Assembly (NCBI GenBank): GCA_036984305.1
Contig: BQWY01000001.1
Coordinates: 3,307,501-3,371,500 of the forward strand
DNA length: 64,000 nt
Reading direction: 5' to 3'
From: Nitrospira sp.
GTDB taxonomy: Bacteria; Nitrospirota; Nitrospiria; Nitrospirales; Nitrospiraceae
Within the stretch, counting starts at the first letter, position 1; each line of letters begins with the position of its first letter. Below the pieces are notes generated by a model, which had not been told where the DNA came from, made no database searches, and worked only from the letters and a program-made list of their open reading frames with translations. The position numbers were made by a program, and so were the translations under genes. Positions 1 to 8,155 of this stretch are shown in pieces.

Positions 1-1242
1 GAAGTTCGGACTTCCCAAACGCTTGAGCTGGGTATCCAAATACGAGAAATTGCGTCCCTGCAGCAGAGGGTCGTTCGAGAAGTCGATTCCCGGCACGATA
101 TTCTGGGTGCAGAACGCCACTTGCTCGGTCTCGGCAAAGAAATTGTCCACGCATCGATCGAGGACCAGTCGGCCCACGCGACGCACAGGAACGGCCTCCT
201 CGGGGATGATTTTGGTCGCATCCAAGACGTCGAATTCAAATCGTTCGGCGAACTCCTCATCGAACACCTGCAACCCCAACTCCCACTCGGGAAACTGACC
301 CGTCTGAATCGCGTCCCAGAGGTCGCGCCGATGGAAATCAGGGTCCGCTCCGTTGATCTTCACCGCCTCGTTCCAGACAACCGATTGCAACCCGAGTGTG
401 GGCTTCCAGTGAAACTTCACGAATCGGGAGACGCCCTCCGTCGTGATCAACCGGAACGTGTGCACGCCAAAGCCCTCCATGAACCGGAATGAACGCGGAA
501 TCGCCCGATCCGACATGATCCACATGACCATGTGCATACTTTCGGGAGTGAGCGAAATGAAGTCCCAAAAGTTGTCGTGCGCCGTTTGGGCTTGCGGGAA
601 GCCTCGGTCGGGCTCCTGCTTGGCCGCATGGATTAAATCGGGAAACTTGAGCGCGTCCTGAATGAAAAAGACCGGAATGTTGTTTCCGACGATGTCCCAA
701 TTCCCTTCTTGGGTATAGAGCTTCACCGCAAAGCCCCGCACGTCTCGTGCGAGATCACTCGACCCTTTATTGCCCGCCACTGTAGAGAATCGGACGAAGG
801 CCGGGACGCGTTCACCCGGACGTTGAAACAAGTCAGCCTTGGTCAGATCGGCCAGGCTGTCGTAATTCTCGAAAAATCCATGCGCCCCGAAACCCCGCGC
901 GTGGACGACACGCTCTGGAATTCGTTCATGATCGAAGTGGAAGAGCTTCTCGCGAAAATGAAAGTCTTCCAACAGGGTCGGTCCGCGGGCTCCGGCCCGC
1001 AACGAATTCTGGTCATCGCCGATCGGAATTCCTTGTTGCGTCGTGAGCGTTGGAACGCCACCACCAGCGACTTGATGGAGTTCGCCTCCGTTCCCGATAG
1101 CCGATTCGCAATCGTCGCTCCGCGCACGATCGACCGAATGCAAGTCGGCCGCAGGCGGCTTTGCGGACTTTTCCGTACCCGCCTCGCGCACGGTGTCCGC
1201 CTTCGATGTCTTCGCGCGTCCCTTCTTCATGGGCTTCTTCAT
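1..1242 (-). CDS. katE: Large-subunit (clade 2) monofunctional catalase, 3' end cut by window edge
   Basis: Haem catalase that converts hydrogen peroxide to water and oxygen in the cytoplasm. The 414 visible residues follow the E. coli HPII (KatE) pattern closely: an N-terminal extension of about 85 residues, the segment [11 protein letters not shown] with the distal haem His near residue 114, then VGNNIPVFF with the distal Asn, and later DFHRRDLW and [20 protein letters not shown]-type enzymes have about 700-750 residues, so the rest, including the proximal Tyr and the flavodoxin-like C-terminal domain, lies outside the window. The start ATG at 1240-1242 is preceded by AGGTGAGG. The frame is open through base 1. 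No peroxide regulator gene is seen next to it. Identification is firm. Confidence 0.96.
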   Translation of the reverse strand, partial: MKKPMKKGRAKTSKADTVREAGTEKSAKPPAADLHSVDRARSDDCESAIGNGGELHQVAGGGVPTLTTQQGIPIGDDQNSLRAGARGPTLLEDFHFREKLFHFDHERIPERVVHARGFGAHGFFENYDSLADLTKADLFQRPGERVPAFVRFSTVAGNKGSSDLARDVRGFAVKLYTQEGNWDIVGNNIPVFFIQDALKFPDLIHAAKQEPDRGFPQAQTAHDNFWDFISLTPESMHMVMWIMSDRAIPRSFRFMEGFGVHTFRLITTEGVSRFVKFHWKPTLGLQSVVWNEAVKINGADPDFHRRDLWDAIQTGQFPEWELGLQVFDEEFAERFEFDVLDATKIIPEEAVPVRRVGRLVLDRCVDNFFAETEQVAFCTQNIVPGIDFSNDPLLQGRNFSYLDTQLKRLGSPNF

Positions 1243-1627
1243 TCCCTCACCTTTCCTCGCAAGTCACGGTTGTCACGACAAATGCGAGCGCACGCTTGAG
1301 ATATGTTCCAATCGTCTGCGAGGCGGAGTCTATGACCGCCTCGCGCATATCCTTTAAGTTACACCGGGTTCTCTCTGAACAAGGCCGGGGCTAACCCTAG
1401 TTTCGCGTGCTGGCATGTAGACCTGTATCGATTTATGGGCGGGAACCCGGTTGTCGAAGCCCAATTACTCGGGATAGAGTGAAAGAAAGGAGGGCGGCAA
1501 CAATCCGACACTGATGAACTCAATCGTGATGATGGTGGTCTTCTGCGACGCCTCGCAAGAGGCATTGCTCCCAAGGAGCGATCGCCTCAGATTCATCTCA
1601 GTACACAGGAACCAAGGAGGGCTCGCT
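1243..1627. other. Intergenic region, no gene seen
   Basis: A 385-bp gap between the divergent catalase and the secreted-protein gene. It should hold promoters for both. The short reading frames here do not look like protein and none has a good ribosome site. No clear terminator, repeat or operator was recognised. Confidence 0.5.
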
Positions 1628-2185
1628 ATGAAGAAGTTGCTCATTCAACACCGCTTCTTCCTCGCCGTTTCATTTGCGACCGCGATAGCCTTTCTCGGCA
1701 CGACGAGGGCTGAATCGGCGCAATGGCTGGCGCCGGCATCGGCGGACCATGTGACCGCCGATTGGGTCAAGCAGATTGAAACCGACCTCTCGAGCAGTCA
1801 GTATCAGGATGTGTTTCTGAGCATTCCAGCGGACACGCCCATTCCGGCCATTGTGCACAATCTGAATCAAGCCAGCCTGGCACTGGCTGACGGCAAGAGA
1901 GAGTACGCCCAAAGCTTCGTGAACGACGCTATTCGCGTACTCGATCGTGGTGTGGCCAAGGGGTGGTACACCCCGTCGGACATCGAACCAGTCAAGGCGA
2001 TGATCCGAGCGCGAGCCGACGCGGCTATGGCTGGTAAAGCCGTGTCGGGTGTCACGAATCCACGCTGGGACGGGTACACCGGCCATGAACCGCTCGGATT
2101 GACTAACGCGGCGGGTCAAAAACAGGAATCTGTCGCCTCTACCGAAATCACCGGAGAGCCGATGGATACAACCAAGAAGAATTAA
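1628..2185 (+). CDS. Hypothetical secreted helical protein
   Basis: A 185-residue protein of unknown function. The N terminus is a typical signal peptide (KK followed by a hydrophobic stretch, likely cleaved after the Ala-rich segment near residue 30), so it is probably periplasmic. The mature part is rich in predicted helices, with a segment on tandem Asn/Ala/Asp residues (HNLNQASLALADGKREYAQ) that resembles TPR-like or YfdX-like helical proteins, though I cannot assign a family. The start ATG at 1628 has AAGGAGG seven bases upstream; the reading frame is open further upstream but that extension is not protein-like. It stands alone between katE and the OmpA gene. Confidence 0.75.
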   Translation: MKKLLIQHRFFLAVSFATAIAFLGTTRAESAQWLAPASADHVTADWVKQIETDLSSSQYQDVFLSIPADTPIPAIVHNLNQASLALADGKREYAQSFVNDAIRVLDRGVAKGWYTPSDIEPVKAMIRARADAAMAGKAVSGVTNPRWDGYTGHEPLGLTNAAGQKQESVASTEITGEPMDTTKKN

Positions 2186-2621
2186 ACGGGTAAGGTTGTG
2201 AGGCGTCGCAACGTGGGGCCGCTGGGGCAGCCACCCAGCCGCTCTCAGCGGCCCACGTTCCTCTCGCCCTACGGTCGCCCGCGTCCACCCTTACCTCCTC
2301 ACCTCCCCCGAACCGACACCCCTCCCTAGCCATCGCCATGCTCGCCGGCAGCAGCAAGGTCTCCGAGTGCAGGTGACAGACTTGCGCCTAGATCCACGAA
2401 TGAGCGCGGCACCACAGCGCGCCCGGTGAAGGCTCAAAGCTACACAGGCTTCGGGGCAGCTGCCGCGAGCCTGTTGCCCGCTCGCACGCAACATCCGCAA
2501 GAACTTTGGAGTTGCCAAGGCGATGATAGCGGCACTGGGTTTGCTCCTCCATCGCGAAGGCGGATGTACATTATGATCCTGACCCCGCCGCTGTGATCTG
2601 TCCTGAACCCGGAGGAGCACC
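2186..2621. other. Intergenic region with a strong stem-loop
   Basis: A 436-bp gap. The only clear structure is the inverted repeat at 2210-2259 (listed separately). The rest, 2260-2621, probably contains the promoter of the downstream OmpA-family gene, but no box was convincing. Overlapping short frames on both strands look like shadows. Confidence 0.5.
2210..2259. terminator. Stem-loop, possible transcription terminator
   Basis: Left arm 2210-2224 and right arm 2246-2259 pair over 14 positions with one bulged G. It sits 25 bp after the stop codon of the secreted-protein gene, where a terminator is expected. It is not followed by a T-run, so Rho-independent termination is uncertain; an mRNA-stabilising hairpin is an alternative. 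Confidence 0.5.
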
Positions 2622-4163
2622 ATGAGACACGTTGGATCCTTGGGACTCGCACTGTGCGCGTTCGTCGCATGCGGTTGCATCAGTAAAGAAACACACACGC
2701 GGACGTTGGGGCAGTTGGAATCCGAGCGGAACGATAAGGCCGCGCTGGAAGCCCGCTTGGCCGACTTGAAGCAACGGCTTGCACAGGTGGACGATGATCG
2801 CGGTGTCATGCGTGAGGAGTTGCTCGGAACCCAGACGCGCCTCGATGGATCGAATGACGCAGTCGCGAGACTCCAACAATCCCTCTACGTTGAACGGGAT
2901 GCGAAACGTGGCCTTGAGGAACGGCTTGAGCAGATGGGGGTGGAGCTGCATCACGCGGGCCAGGCCACGGCATCAGCTCGCCGCGACCGCGACCAACTAC
3001 AGACTCGAAACGACGCTCTCAAGGACGAACTCGCGGAAACGAACCACGCTCTGGACGAAGCCATCGCCCGGATCGAAACCCTTCAACAAGCCAATGACGG
3101 ACTGACGGCGGCCGTCACCGGCGCCCGAGACCGTGCTCGCGACCTCCAGTCGAAGCTGGACGCCGAGCAGGCTCAGGTGGCATCGCTCCAAGAAGATAAT
3201 CTGCGACTCCTGAGCGGCACGTCTACGGCAAAAGACGAAATTGACCGGCTCCAGAAACGCGCCGGGGAACCGGAGTCGGCCTCGTCGCGGGCGGCAGATC
3301 TGGAACAACGCTTGGTGGACCGGGATCAAGAGATCGGGCATCTACGCCAGACCGTATCCGATCGGGACACGCTTGCCGCTAAGGCGGCGGACCTCGCCGC
3401 AACACTCCACGATGCGCAACAGCGCCTGACCAGGCTGACCGACGAGGCAGCCGAGCTTGCCGAGGAGCGCGATCGACTCAGCCAAGAGCGCCAGCATCTC
3501 TCGTCTCAACTCGCTCAACTCAGGCAAGACAAGAATCGGCTCTCGCAGGCCGAACACGCATTGCTGTCCAAGCTCCAACAGGAGCAGGAGCGCCTCGCGG
3601 CCGAGGCGGCCGAAAAAGTCCGACTCGAGCAGGAACGGGTCGCCAAGGAAGAGGAAATCCGCCGACTGACCCACGCGCAGGACGATCTGTCACAGTCGTT
3701 CCAGGATGAGATCGCAAAGGGTCACATCACGATCCAACGCGTGCGCGATCGACTCACCATCAACATGATCGATCAGGTGTTGTTCGATTCCGGCCGGGCC
3801 GATATCAAACCGGAAGGGCGCACGGTGTTGAAGCGGGTCAGTGAGGTAGTGGCCGCTATGTCCGACAAGCAGATCCGTATCGAAGGACACACCGACAACG
3901 TACCCATCGGCCCAAAAATCAAAGAGCGCTTCGCCAGCAACTGGGAACTCTCCACGGCTCGCGCCACCAGCGTGGTGCACTACCTCCTCGAAACCGGTGG
4001 GATCAACCGCCAGATCATCTCGGTCGCCGGCTATGCGGATACCAGGCCGGTGGCCGGCAACGAGACGGATGAGGGAAAAGCGTCCAACCGGCGAATCGAA
4101 ATCGTCCTGTACCCGAAAGACTTGAAAGAGATTGTCGAGGACCTGCGCGCCGACGCGCAGTAG
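2622..4163 (+). CDS. OmpA-family lipoprotein with long coiled coil
   Basis: A 513-residue envelope protein that probably ties the outer membrane or periplasm to peptidoglycan. The N terminus looks like a lipoprotein signal (hydrophobic run ending in VACGC near residue 17-19, a non-ideal lipobox). Residues about 25-370 are an almost unbroken coiled coil rich in Glu, Arg, Gln and Leu. Residues about 375-500 are an OmpA_C domain: VLFDSGRADIKPEG, then EGHTDNVPIG, NWELSTARA and ASNRRIEIVL, which carry the diaminopimelate-binding Asp and Arg of the family. It stands alone downstream of a stem-loop. Its last 111 coding bases are repeated exactly at 13476-13586. ATG at 2622 follows GGAGG. Confidence 0.9.
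   Translation: MRHVGSLGLALCAFVACGCISKETHTRTLGQLESERNDKAALEARLADLKQRLAQVDDDRGVMREELLGTQTRLDGSNDAVARLQQSLYVERDAKRGLEERLEQMGVELHHAGQATASARRDRDQLQTRNDALKDELAETNHALDEAIARIETLQQANDGLTAAVTGARDRARDLQSKLDAEQAQVASLQEDNLRLLSGTSTAKDEIDRLQKRAGEPESASSRAADLEQRLVDRDQEIGHLRQTVSDRDTLAAKAADLAATLHDAQQRLTRLTDEAAELAEERDRLSQERQHLSSQLAQLRQDKNRLSQAEHALLSKLQQEQERLAAEAAEKVRLEQERVAKEEEIRRLTHAQDDLSQSFQDEIAKGHITIQRVRDRLTINMIDQVLFDSGRADIKPEGRTVLKRVSEVVAAMSDKQIRIEGHTDNVPIGPKIKERFASNWELSTARATSVVHYLLETGGINRQIISVAGYADTRPVAGNETDEGKASNRRIEIVLYPKDLKEIVEDLRADAQ
4046..4156 (+). repeat. 111-bp direct repeat, left copy (inside OmpA gene 3' end)
   Basis: Bases 4046-4156 are identical to 13476-13586 in the same orientation. This copy encodes the last part of the OmpA domain up to the final Ala of the protein. 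The two copies lie 9,430 bp apart and bound the TIR/GTPase module, as would be expected of an attachment-site duplication or of a recombination event at the 3' end of the gene. Confidence 0.9.
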
Positions 4164-4547
4164 CACTCAGCTGAAGTACAAGCGTGATTGGGTAGAAGGT
4201 CAGGCTTTCCAGCGGTCAACCGCCAGCCGCTATGCACCCAATCGTCTAGTGATTTGTCGATGAGATAATGCTCTTCCTACCTCCCTACGTGTCCAATCGT
4301 CCGGAGCAACATTTCCGCATTCGCACCGACACCTCCGCTATCAGAGCAACCATCTTCGTGTCAGTTTCCACCACCGTATCCCGCAACCCAAATACAACCA
4401 TAATACAACCATTTTTGAATGGAGCCGGGTTGTCTACCTCATTTCTTGGTGCTACCATGCTGGCTTGGAAGTAACCCTAGGGGTAACTCTCTGACACTAG
4501 TAGTCCTTACCTATCCTGGTCGTCTTGGACTACAAAGGAGACCCGCC
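4164..4547. other. Intergenic leader of the TIR/GTPase operon
   Basis: A 384-bp gap between the OmpA gene and the four-gene operon. It holds a weak stem-loop (4186-4193 pairs with 4236-4243) that may end the OmpA transcript, and a 10-bp tandem direct repeat at 4391-4411 (listed separately). The promoter of the operon must lie here or just upstream. No gene is seen. Confidence 0.5.
4391..4411. promoter_or_regulatory. Tandem 10-bp direct repeat, candidate operator
   Basis: AATACAACCA occurs at 4391-4400 and again at 4402-4411, an 11-bp period close to one helical turn. It lies about 140 bp upstream of the first gene of the operon. A regulator-binding role is inferred from position and spacing only. 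Confidence 0.3.
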
Positions 4548-5156
4548 ATGAAGACAACCCCGGCAGGGCATGATACCCAGCGAGCAAACCCGCCAATGCA
4601 GCACGACGCCGCTGGCGGGACTCACGGGACCGTGCAGGAAACGACCAGCACAACCGCGGATGATCTCAGCAAAGTACGCGAACTTCTCTTCGGCTCCTAC
4701 ACCCGTGAACAAGCACGCCGAGTTTCCCATCTCGAGGATTCCTTGACGCAAAGGATTGAAACCCTGGCACAAGAAACACGTAACCACCTCGATGCAATGA
4801 CCTCCTCACTCAAGAGCCACGTCGATACACTGGCGGCTCAGATCCACCAGGAGCAGGATGCGAGGACGGAATCCGTTGCGGCACTTCTTCGGCAGCTGAA
4901 AGAGTTTGAGCAAACGGTTGCACAATCGACCGCACGAATTGACCATCATGCGTCGGAAGAAAGCCGAGCAGTCAGACAGCATCTTGCTGATCAGGAAAAA
5001 ACCCTCCTCAGTAAGCTGCAGACCGACACCCGCCAGCTATCCACTGCCATGCAAGAAGCGTTGGATGAACTACGCAAAGAAAAGGTAACGCGAGCCTCAC
5101 TTGCCGAACTCTTCGTCAAGTCAGCCGAGTCGCTCAGCGGGCGAACATCCGACTGA
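4548..5156 (+). CDS. Coiled-coil protein, first gene of the TIR/GTPase operon
   Basis: A 202-residue soluble protein with no signal peptide or membrane segment. Residues 1-36 are low-complexity and probably disordered. Residues about 38-180 are a long coiled coil with heptads and many Gln, Glu and Thr. The stretch at 39-68 (DDLSKVRELLFGSYTREQ and the following RRVSHLEDSL) resembles residues 21-45 of the next gene product, which suggests a shared interaction module. The C terminus (VTRASLAELFVKSAESL) looks amphipathic. ATG at 4548 has AAAGGAG upstream; the longer open frame from 4419 lacks a ribosome site. The next gene begins 84 bp downstream. Function is unknown; a scaffold or adaptor role is a guess from context. 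Confidence 0.8.
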   Translation: MKTTPAGHDTQRANPPMQHDAAGGTHGTVQETTSTTADDLSKVRELLFGSYTREQARRVSHLEDSLTQRIETLAQETRNHLDAMTSSLKSHVDTLAAQIHQEQDARTESVAALLRQLKEFEQTVAQSTARIDHHASEESRAVRQHLADQEKTLLSKLQTDTRQLSTAMQEALDELRKEKVTRASLAELFVKSAESLSGRTSD

Positions 5157-5240
5157 TTGCAGTAGCTTACACTGGGGCCCAGCGAATGGAGGTGACCACG
5201 CCTTCCTCCTTTAAAATTCACACATGCCAGGAGCAGGCCC

Positions 5241-7061
5241 ATGCCTGAGCCACAATACTCTCCCCACGCACATTCGGGTGTACAATCGACACCGAGAGAT
5301 GGAGACCTTGAAGATCTCCGGGAAATCTTATTGAGTGCAGAGCGCGTCCGCCTTGCGCATATCGAAGAACAACTCCGCGCATTGAACCTAGACATCCCTG
5401 TCCTAGCCAACCTTCTTCCACGTGTCATCTCCTATAGCGCGAAACAAGATCAACATCTGGAGAAGTCGCTTGCCCCCATTATCAGCAAGACCTTCGTACG
5501 CGGCATCAAGGGATCGCCTCGTCTTATTGTTGATGCGATCTCGTCACTCATGAAGCCAATTATTAAGACGACCGCTCTTACTGAATTGCAGAACATGGTG
5601 CAACACCTGGATGACACAATTGAGCGCACCGTGTCATGGCGCGGGCTCACTTGGAGGTATGAGGCATGGAAAACCAAGAAACCCTTCGGCGAGGTTGTGC
5701 TGGCCCACACGATGAGGTTTCAAGTGGAGCGGGTCTTCCTCTGGCATAGGGAGACCGGACTGCTGCTCAATCATGTGAATAGACCCGGCACCCAACCATT
5801 TACACCCGGCCAAGAAGATCTGATCACCGGAATGTTCTCTGCGATCAAAGCCGCAGTTCAGAAGTTCGTCAAGGACGAATTCCAAGCTGACGAACATGCA
5901 TCGTGGAGAACGATCGAAATGGATGACGGTCTGCGGATCTGGATCGAGCAAGGACCTCGCGCCGTCCTCGCCGCCGTCATACGAGGGCTACCACCCCCGT
6001 CGCTGCGCACGACTATTCAGGACACGCTGGACACCATTCATGTGCAATTCAACGACGCCTTACAGAATTTCCGTGGTAACGCAGCTCCGTTCGAGGAAAC
6101 GACATCGCATCTGGAACACTGTTTACTGCAAGAGAAGCTCGACGGCGGAGCTACCGCCCAAACCGCTCTCAAGCTCTCACCAGCCGTTCTCGTCCTCCTC
6201 GTGATTCCTATTGCGCTGATTCTCTGGGGCCTATTTGGATACATTGAGGACCGCAGCTTGAAGGCATTCATCAGCCGCGCAAACGCCGAACCCGGCTGGC
6301 ATGTCATCCGTACAGAGAAAGAAGACGGGAAGACCGTCGTCACCGGATTACGGGACCCTCACGCGTCTGCCCCCGGAGAACTGGCGAATGAAGCCGGCCT
6401 GTCGTCCGAGCGGATTTCCTTCCGCCTGGAGCCGTACGTCTCTCTTGAACCCTCGCTTGTGAAACGGCGGGCGATCGCGGTGTTGGATCCTCCATCATCC
6501 GTTGAGCTAACAGTCCGGACTGGCGCTGGTGGAATACCGGTGCTGAATGTCGCTGGAACCGCACCGCATGCGTGGATTGCGGGACTTCACACGACCGCCC
6601 CAGCGTCGCTGGGGATTGCCGCCATCGATGCGACTGGTCTGCAGGATGAGGCACGACTCGGACTGGAACGGCTCCTTACTGAGATCGAGGGATCCGAATT
6701 CGACTTCGAAGCGGGGAGTTCGATACTCACAGGCTCACCCCGCGCAGCCTTGGACGTAGTCCAGCGAGTCCTTCGCTCAGCGGACGAGTTGGCCACACAG
6801 CTCGGTGCGCGCATACGTGTCGAAGTTCGTGGCGACACGAGCGAGGAGGGTCCAAATGCCCTGAATGCGCGCCTGGCGCTCGATCGCGCCCACTACGTGC
6901 AGTCAGCACTGGGAGTCGAATTACCTGCAACCGAACTCGTGCCACTCGCCGAGGGCGTCACGTCCACCGCCGAATCCACGAGAATCCCGCATTCAAGGGA
7001 GCGACGCGTCAGGCTCCGTGCCAGCCTCGAGGACCGAAATCTTCATGGGGACACCCCATGA
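5241..7061 (+). CDS. Inner-membrane protein with cytosolic sensor region and divergent OmpA-like C terminus
   Basis: A 606-residue protein. Residues 1-312 are hydrophilic, with the motif GDLEDLREILLSAERVRLAHIEEQ shared in part with the upstream coiled-coil protein (positions 21-44). Residues 313-334 form one clear transmembrane helix. Residues about 335-480 may be a BON/linker region. Residues about 485-600 resemble an OmpA_C domain (EFDFEAGSSIL, RGDTSEEGPN, NARLALDRA), though the signature is weaker than in the lipoprotein at 2622. With the N terminus inside, the OmpA part would reach peptidoglycan while the first 300 residues face the cytosol. The stop codon overlaps the start of the GTPase gene by 4 bp (ATGA), indicating translational coupling. 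Likely an envelope anchor or sensor for the GTPase. Confidence 0.85.
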   Translation: MPEPQYSPHAHSGVQSTPRDGDLEDLREILLSAERVRLAHIEEQLRALNLDIPVLANLLPRVISYSAKQDQHLEKSLAPIISKTFVRGIKGSPRLIVDAISSLMKPIIKTTALTELQNMVQHLDDTIERTVSWRGLTWRYEAWKTKKPFGEVVLAHTMRFQVERVFLWHRETGLLLNHVNRPGTQPFTPGQEDLITGMFSAIKAAVQKFVKDEFQADEHASWRTIEMDDGLRIWIEQGPRAVLAAVIRGLPPPSLRTTIQDTLDTIHVQFNDALQNFRGNAAPFEETTSHLEHCLLQEKLDGGATAQTALKLSPAVLVLLVIPIALILWGLFGYIEDRSLKAFISRANAEPGWHVIRTEKEDGKTVVTGLRDPHASAPGELANEAGLSSERISFRLEPYVSLEPSLVKRRAIAVLDPPSSVELTVRTGAGGIPVLNVAGTAPHAWIAGLHTTAPASLGIAAIDATGLQDEARLGLERLLTEIEGSEFDFEAGSSILTGSPRAALDVVQRVLRSADELATQLGARIRVEVRGDTSEEGPNALNARLALDRAHYVQSALGVELPATELVPLAEGVTSTAESTRIPHSRERRVRLRASLEDRNLHGDTP

Positions 7062-8155
7062 CCGAGGCAACTGACCCTCTGAGGCAGATCATCTGCCTGC
7101 TAGGCGCCAGCGGTGTTGGGAAAACCTCTCTTGCACTGCGATTCGTTGAGGATAGATTCGACCCCACCTACAAAATGACTATCGGAATGCACATATCCAA
7201 GAAACCCACCGTCGCCAGCGATGGCACTAAAGTCGACTTGTTCATTCGCGACCTCGAAGGTGGGCGATTTGAGAGCAATGACTTCCCTCAGGAATTTGTA
7301 GCAGGTGTCCATGGGTATATCCTGGTCGCTGACATTTCACGAGGTAACACATTTGCAGTGGCAGAACGGGTTCTTGCGCGCCTGAGAACTCAGCAACATT
7401 CTCTACTATTAGAGGACTCGGAACAGGGAGGCGGCATGAGCAGTGCGTTCCCACCCTGCGTGCTACTCGTCAATAAATCCGACCTCGTGCCTGAATGGAC
7501 GACATCGGCGCTGGGCACCGAGTGGCAGAACGTGATGAGCTTCAAAACAAGTGCGAGATCCAGCGAGAATGTGGACAAAGCGTTTAGATGGCTCACAGAC
7601 CAGATGGTTGAAATCGATCGACAGCAAGAACTTGAGAAAACAGCGACTGAAAATCAGGCCCAGGCTGCTGATCAAGAGCCGTCAGGCCAGGAACTCGTGG
7701 CACAGGTCGACACACAGAAAGAGCCGGAAGTGCTTGCTTCGGAAGGACAAGAGATATTTGATCACCTGCTGAACGCGTTGGATTGCCTCGTCCTGGAGCG
7801 GCTTCCAGAAACGCGGGCATTTCGCGCGATACATCGCATCCCCGACTGGGCCAGCTCCTTCGTGAGCTCGCTCAGCGGCGGCCTGGGATTTGCAGTCAAT
7901 CTCAACCGCTCGGACTTTCTAACGCAGTACTACCTCCCCAAGGCCGCACGCTGGTGGGACCAATCCTACGGCAATGACCCACCTTCTGAACTCTGGGAGG
8001 AGTGGGGACCCGGCCACACTCGTCTGGATTTGGAGGCGACTGCGATGGCAATTGGTCCACGGCAACTTCTCGTCATTAAGAGACTTTCACCCAGTGTGCG
8101 CGCCTACCTCCAACACATCCGAGTAAAACAGCTCGATTCAGGGAGCCATGGCTAG
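7058..8155 (+). CDS. Rab/Ras-like small GTPase with C-terminal sensor-like domain
   Basis: A 365-residue cytosolic GTPase. Residues 10-185 carry the G motifs: P-loop GASGVGKT (16-23), switch I Thr41 in TIGMHIS, G3 as DLEGG (65-69), G4 NKSD (139-142) and G5 TSA (164-166). The position matching the catalytic Gln61 of Ras is Gly, so intrinsic hydrolysis may be slow or depend on a partner. Residues about 185-230 are a charged linker. Residues about 235-365 form a separate globular domain (LDCLVLERLPETRAF, then Trp-rich WEEWGPGH) that could be PAS-like; I cannot name it. Coupled by 4-bp overlap to the membrane protein and by 8-bp overlap to the TIR gene, so the three are probably made together. 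Confidence 0.88.
   Translation: MTEATDPLRQIICLLGASGVGKTSLALRFVEDRFDPTYKMTIGMHISKKPTVASDGTKVDLFIRDLEGGRFESNDFPQEFVAGVHGYILVADISRGNTFAVAERVLARLRTQQHSLLLEDSEQGGGMSSAFPPCVLLVNKSDLVPEWTTSALGTEWQNVMSFKTSARSSENVDKAFRWLTDQMVEIDRQQELEKTATENQAQAADQEPSGQELVAQVDTQKEPEVLASEGQEIFDHLLNALDCLVLERLPETRAFRAIHRIPDWASSFVSSLSGGLGFAVNLNRSDFLTQYYLPKAARWWDQSYGNDPPSELWEEWGPGHTRLDLEATAMAIGPRQLLVIKRLSPSVRAYLQHIRVKQLDSGSHG

Noticed and set aside
709-1299. Long plus-strand frame (196 codons) opposite the catalase gene
   Set aside because: It is antisense to a clear KatE protein, has no ribosome site and no family; it results from G+C-rich codon use.
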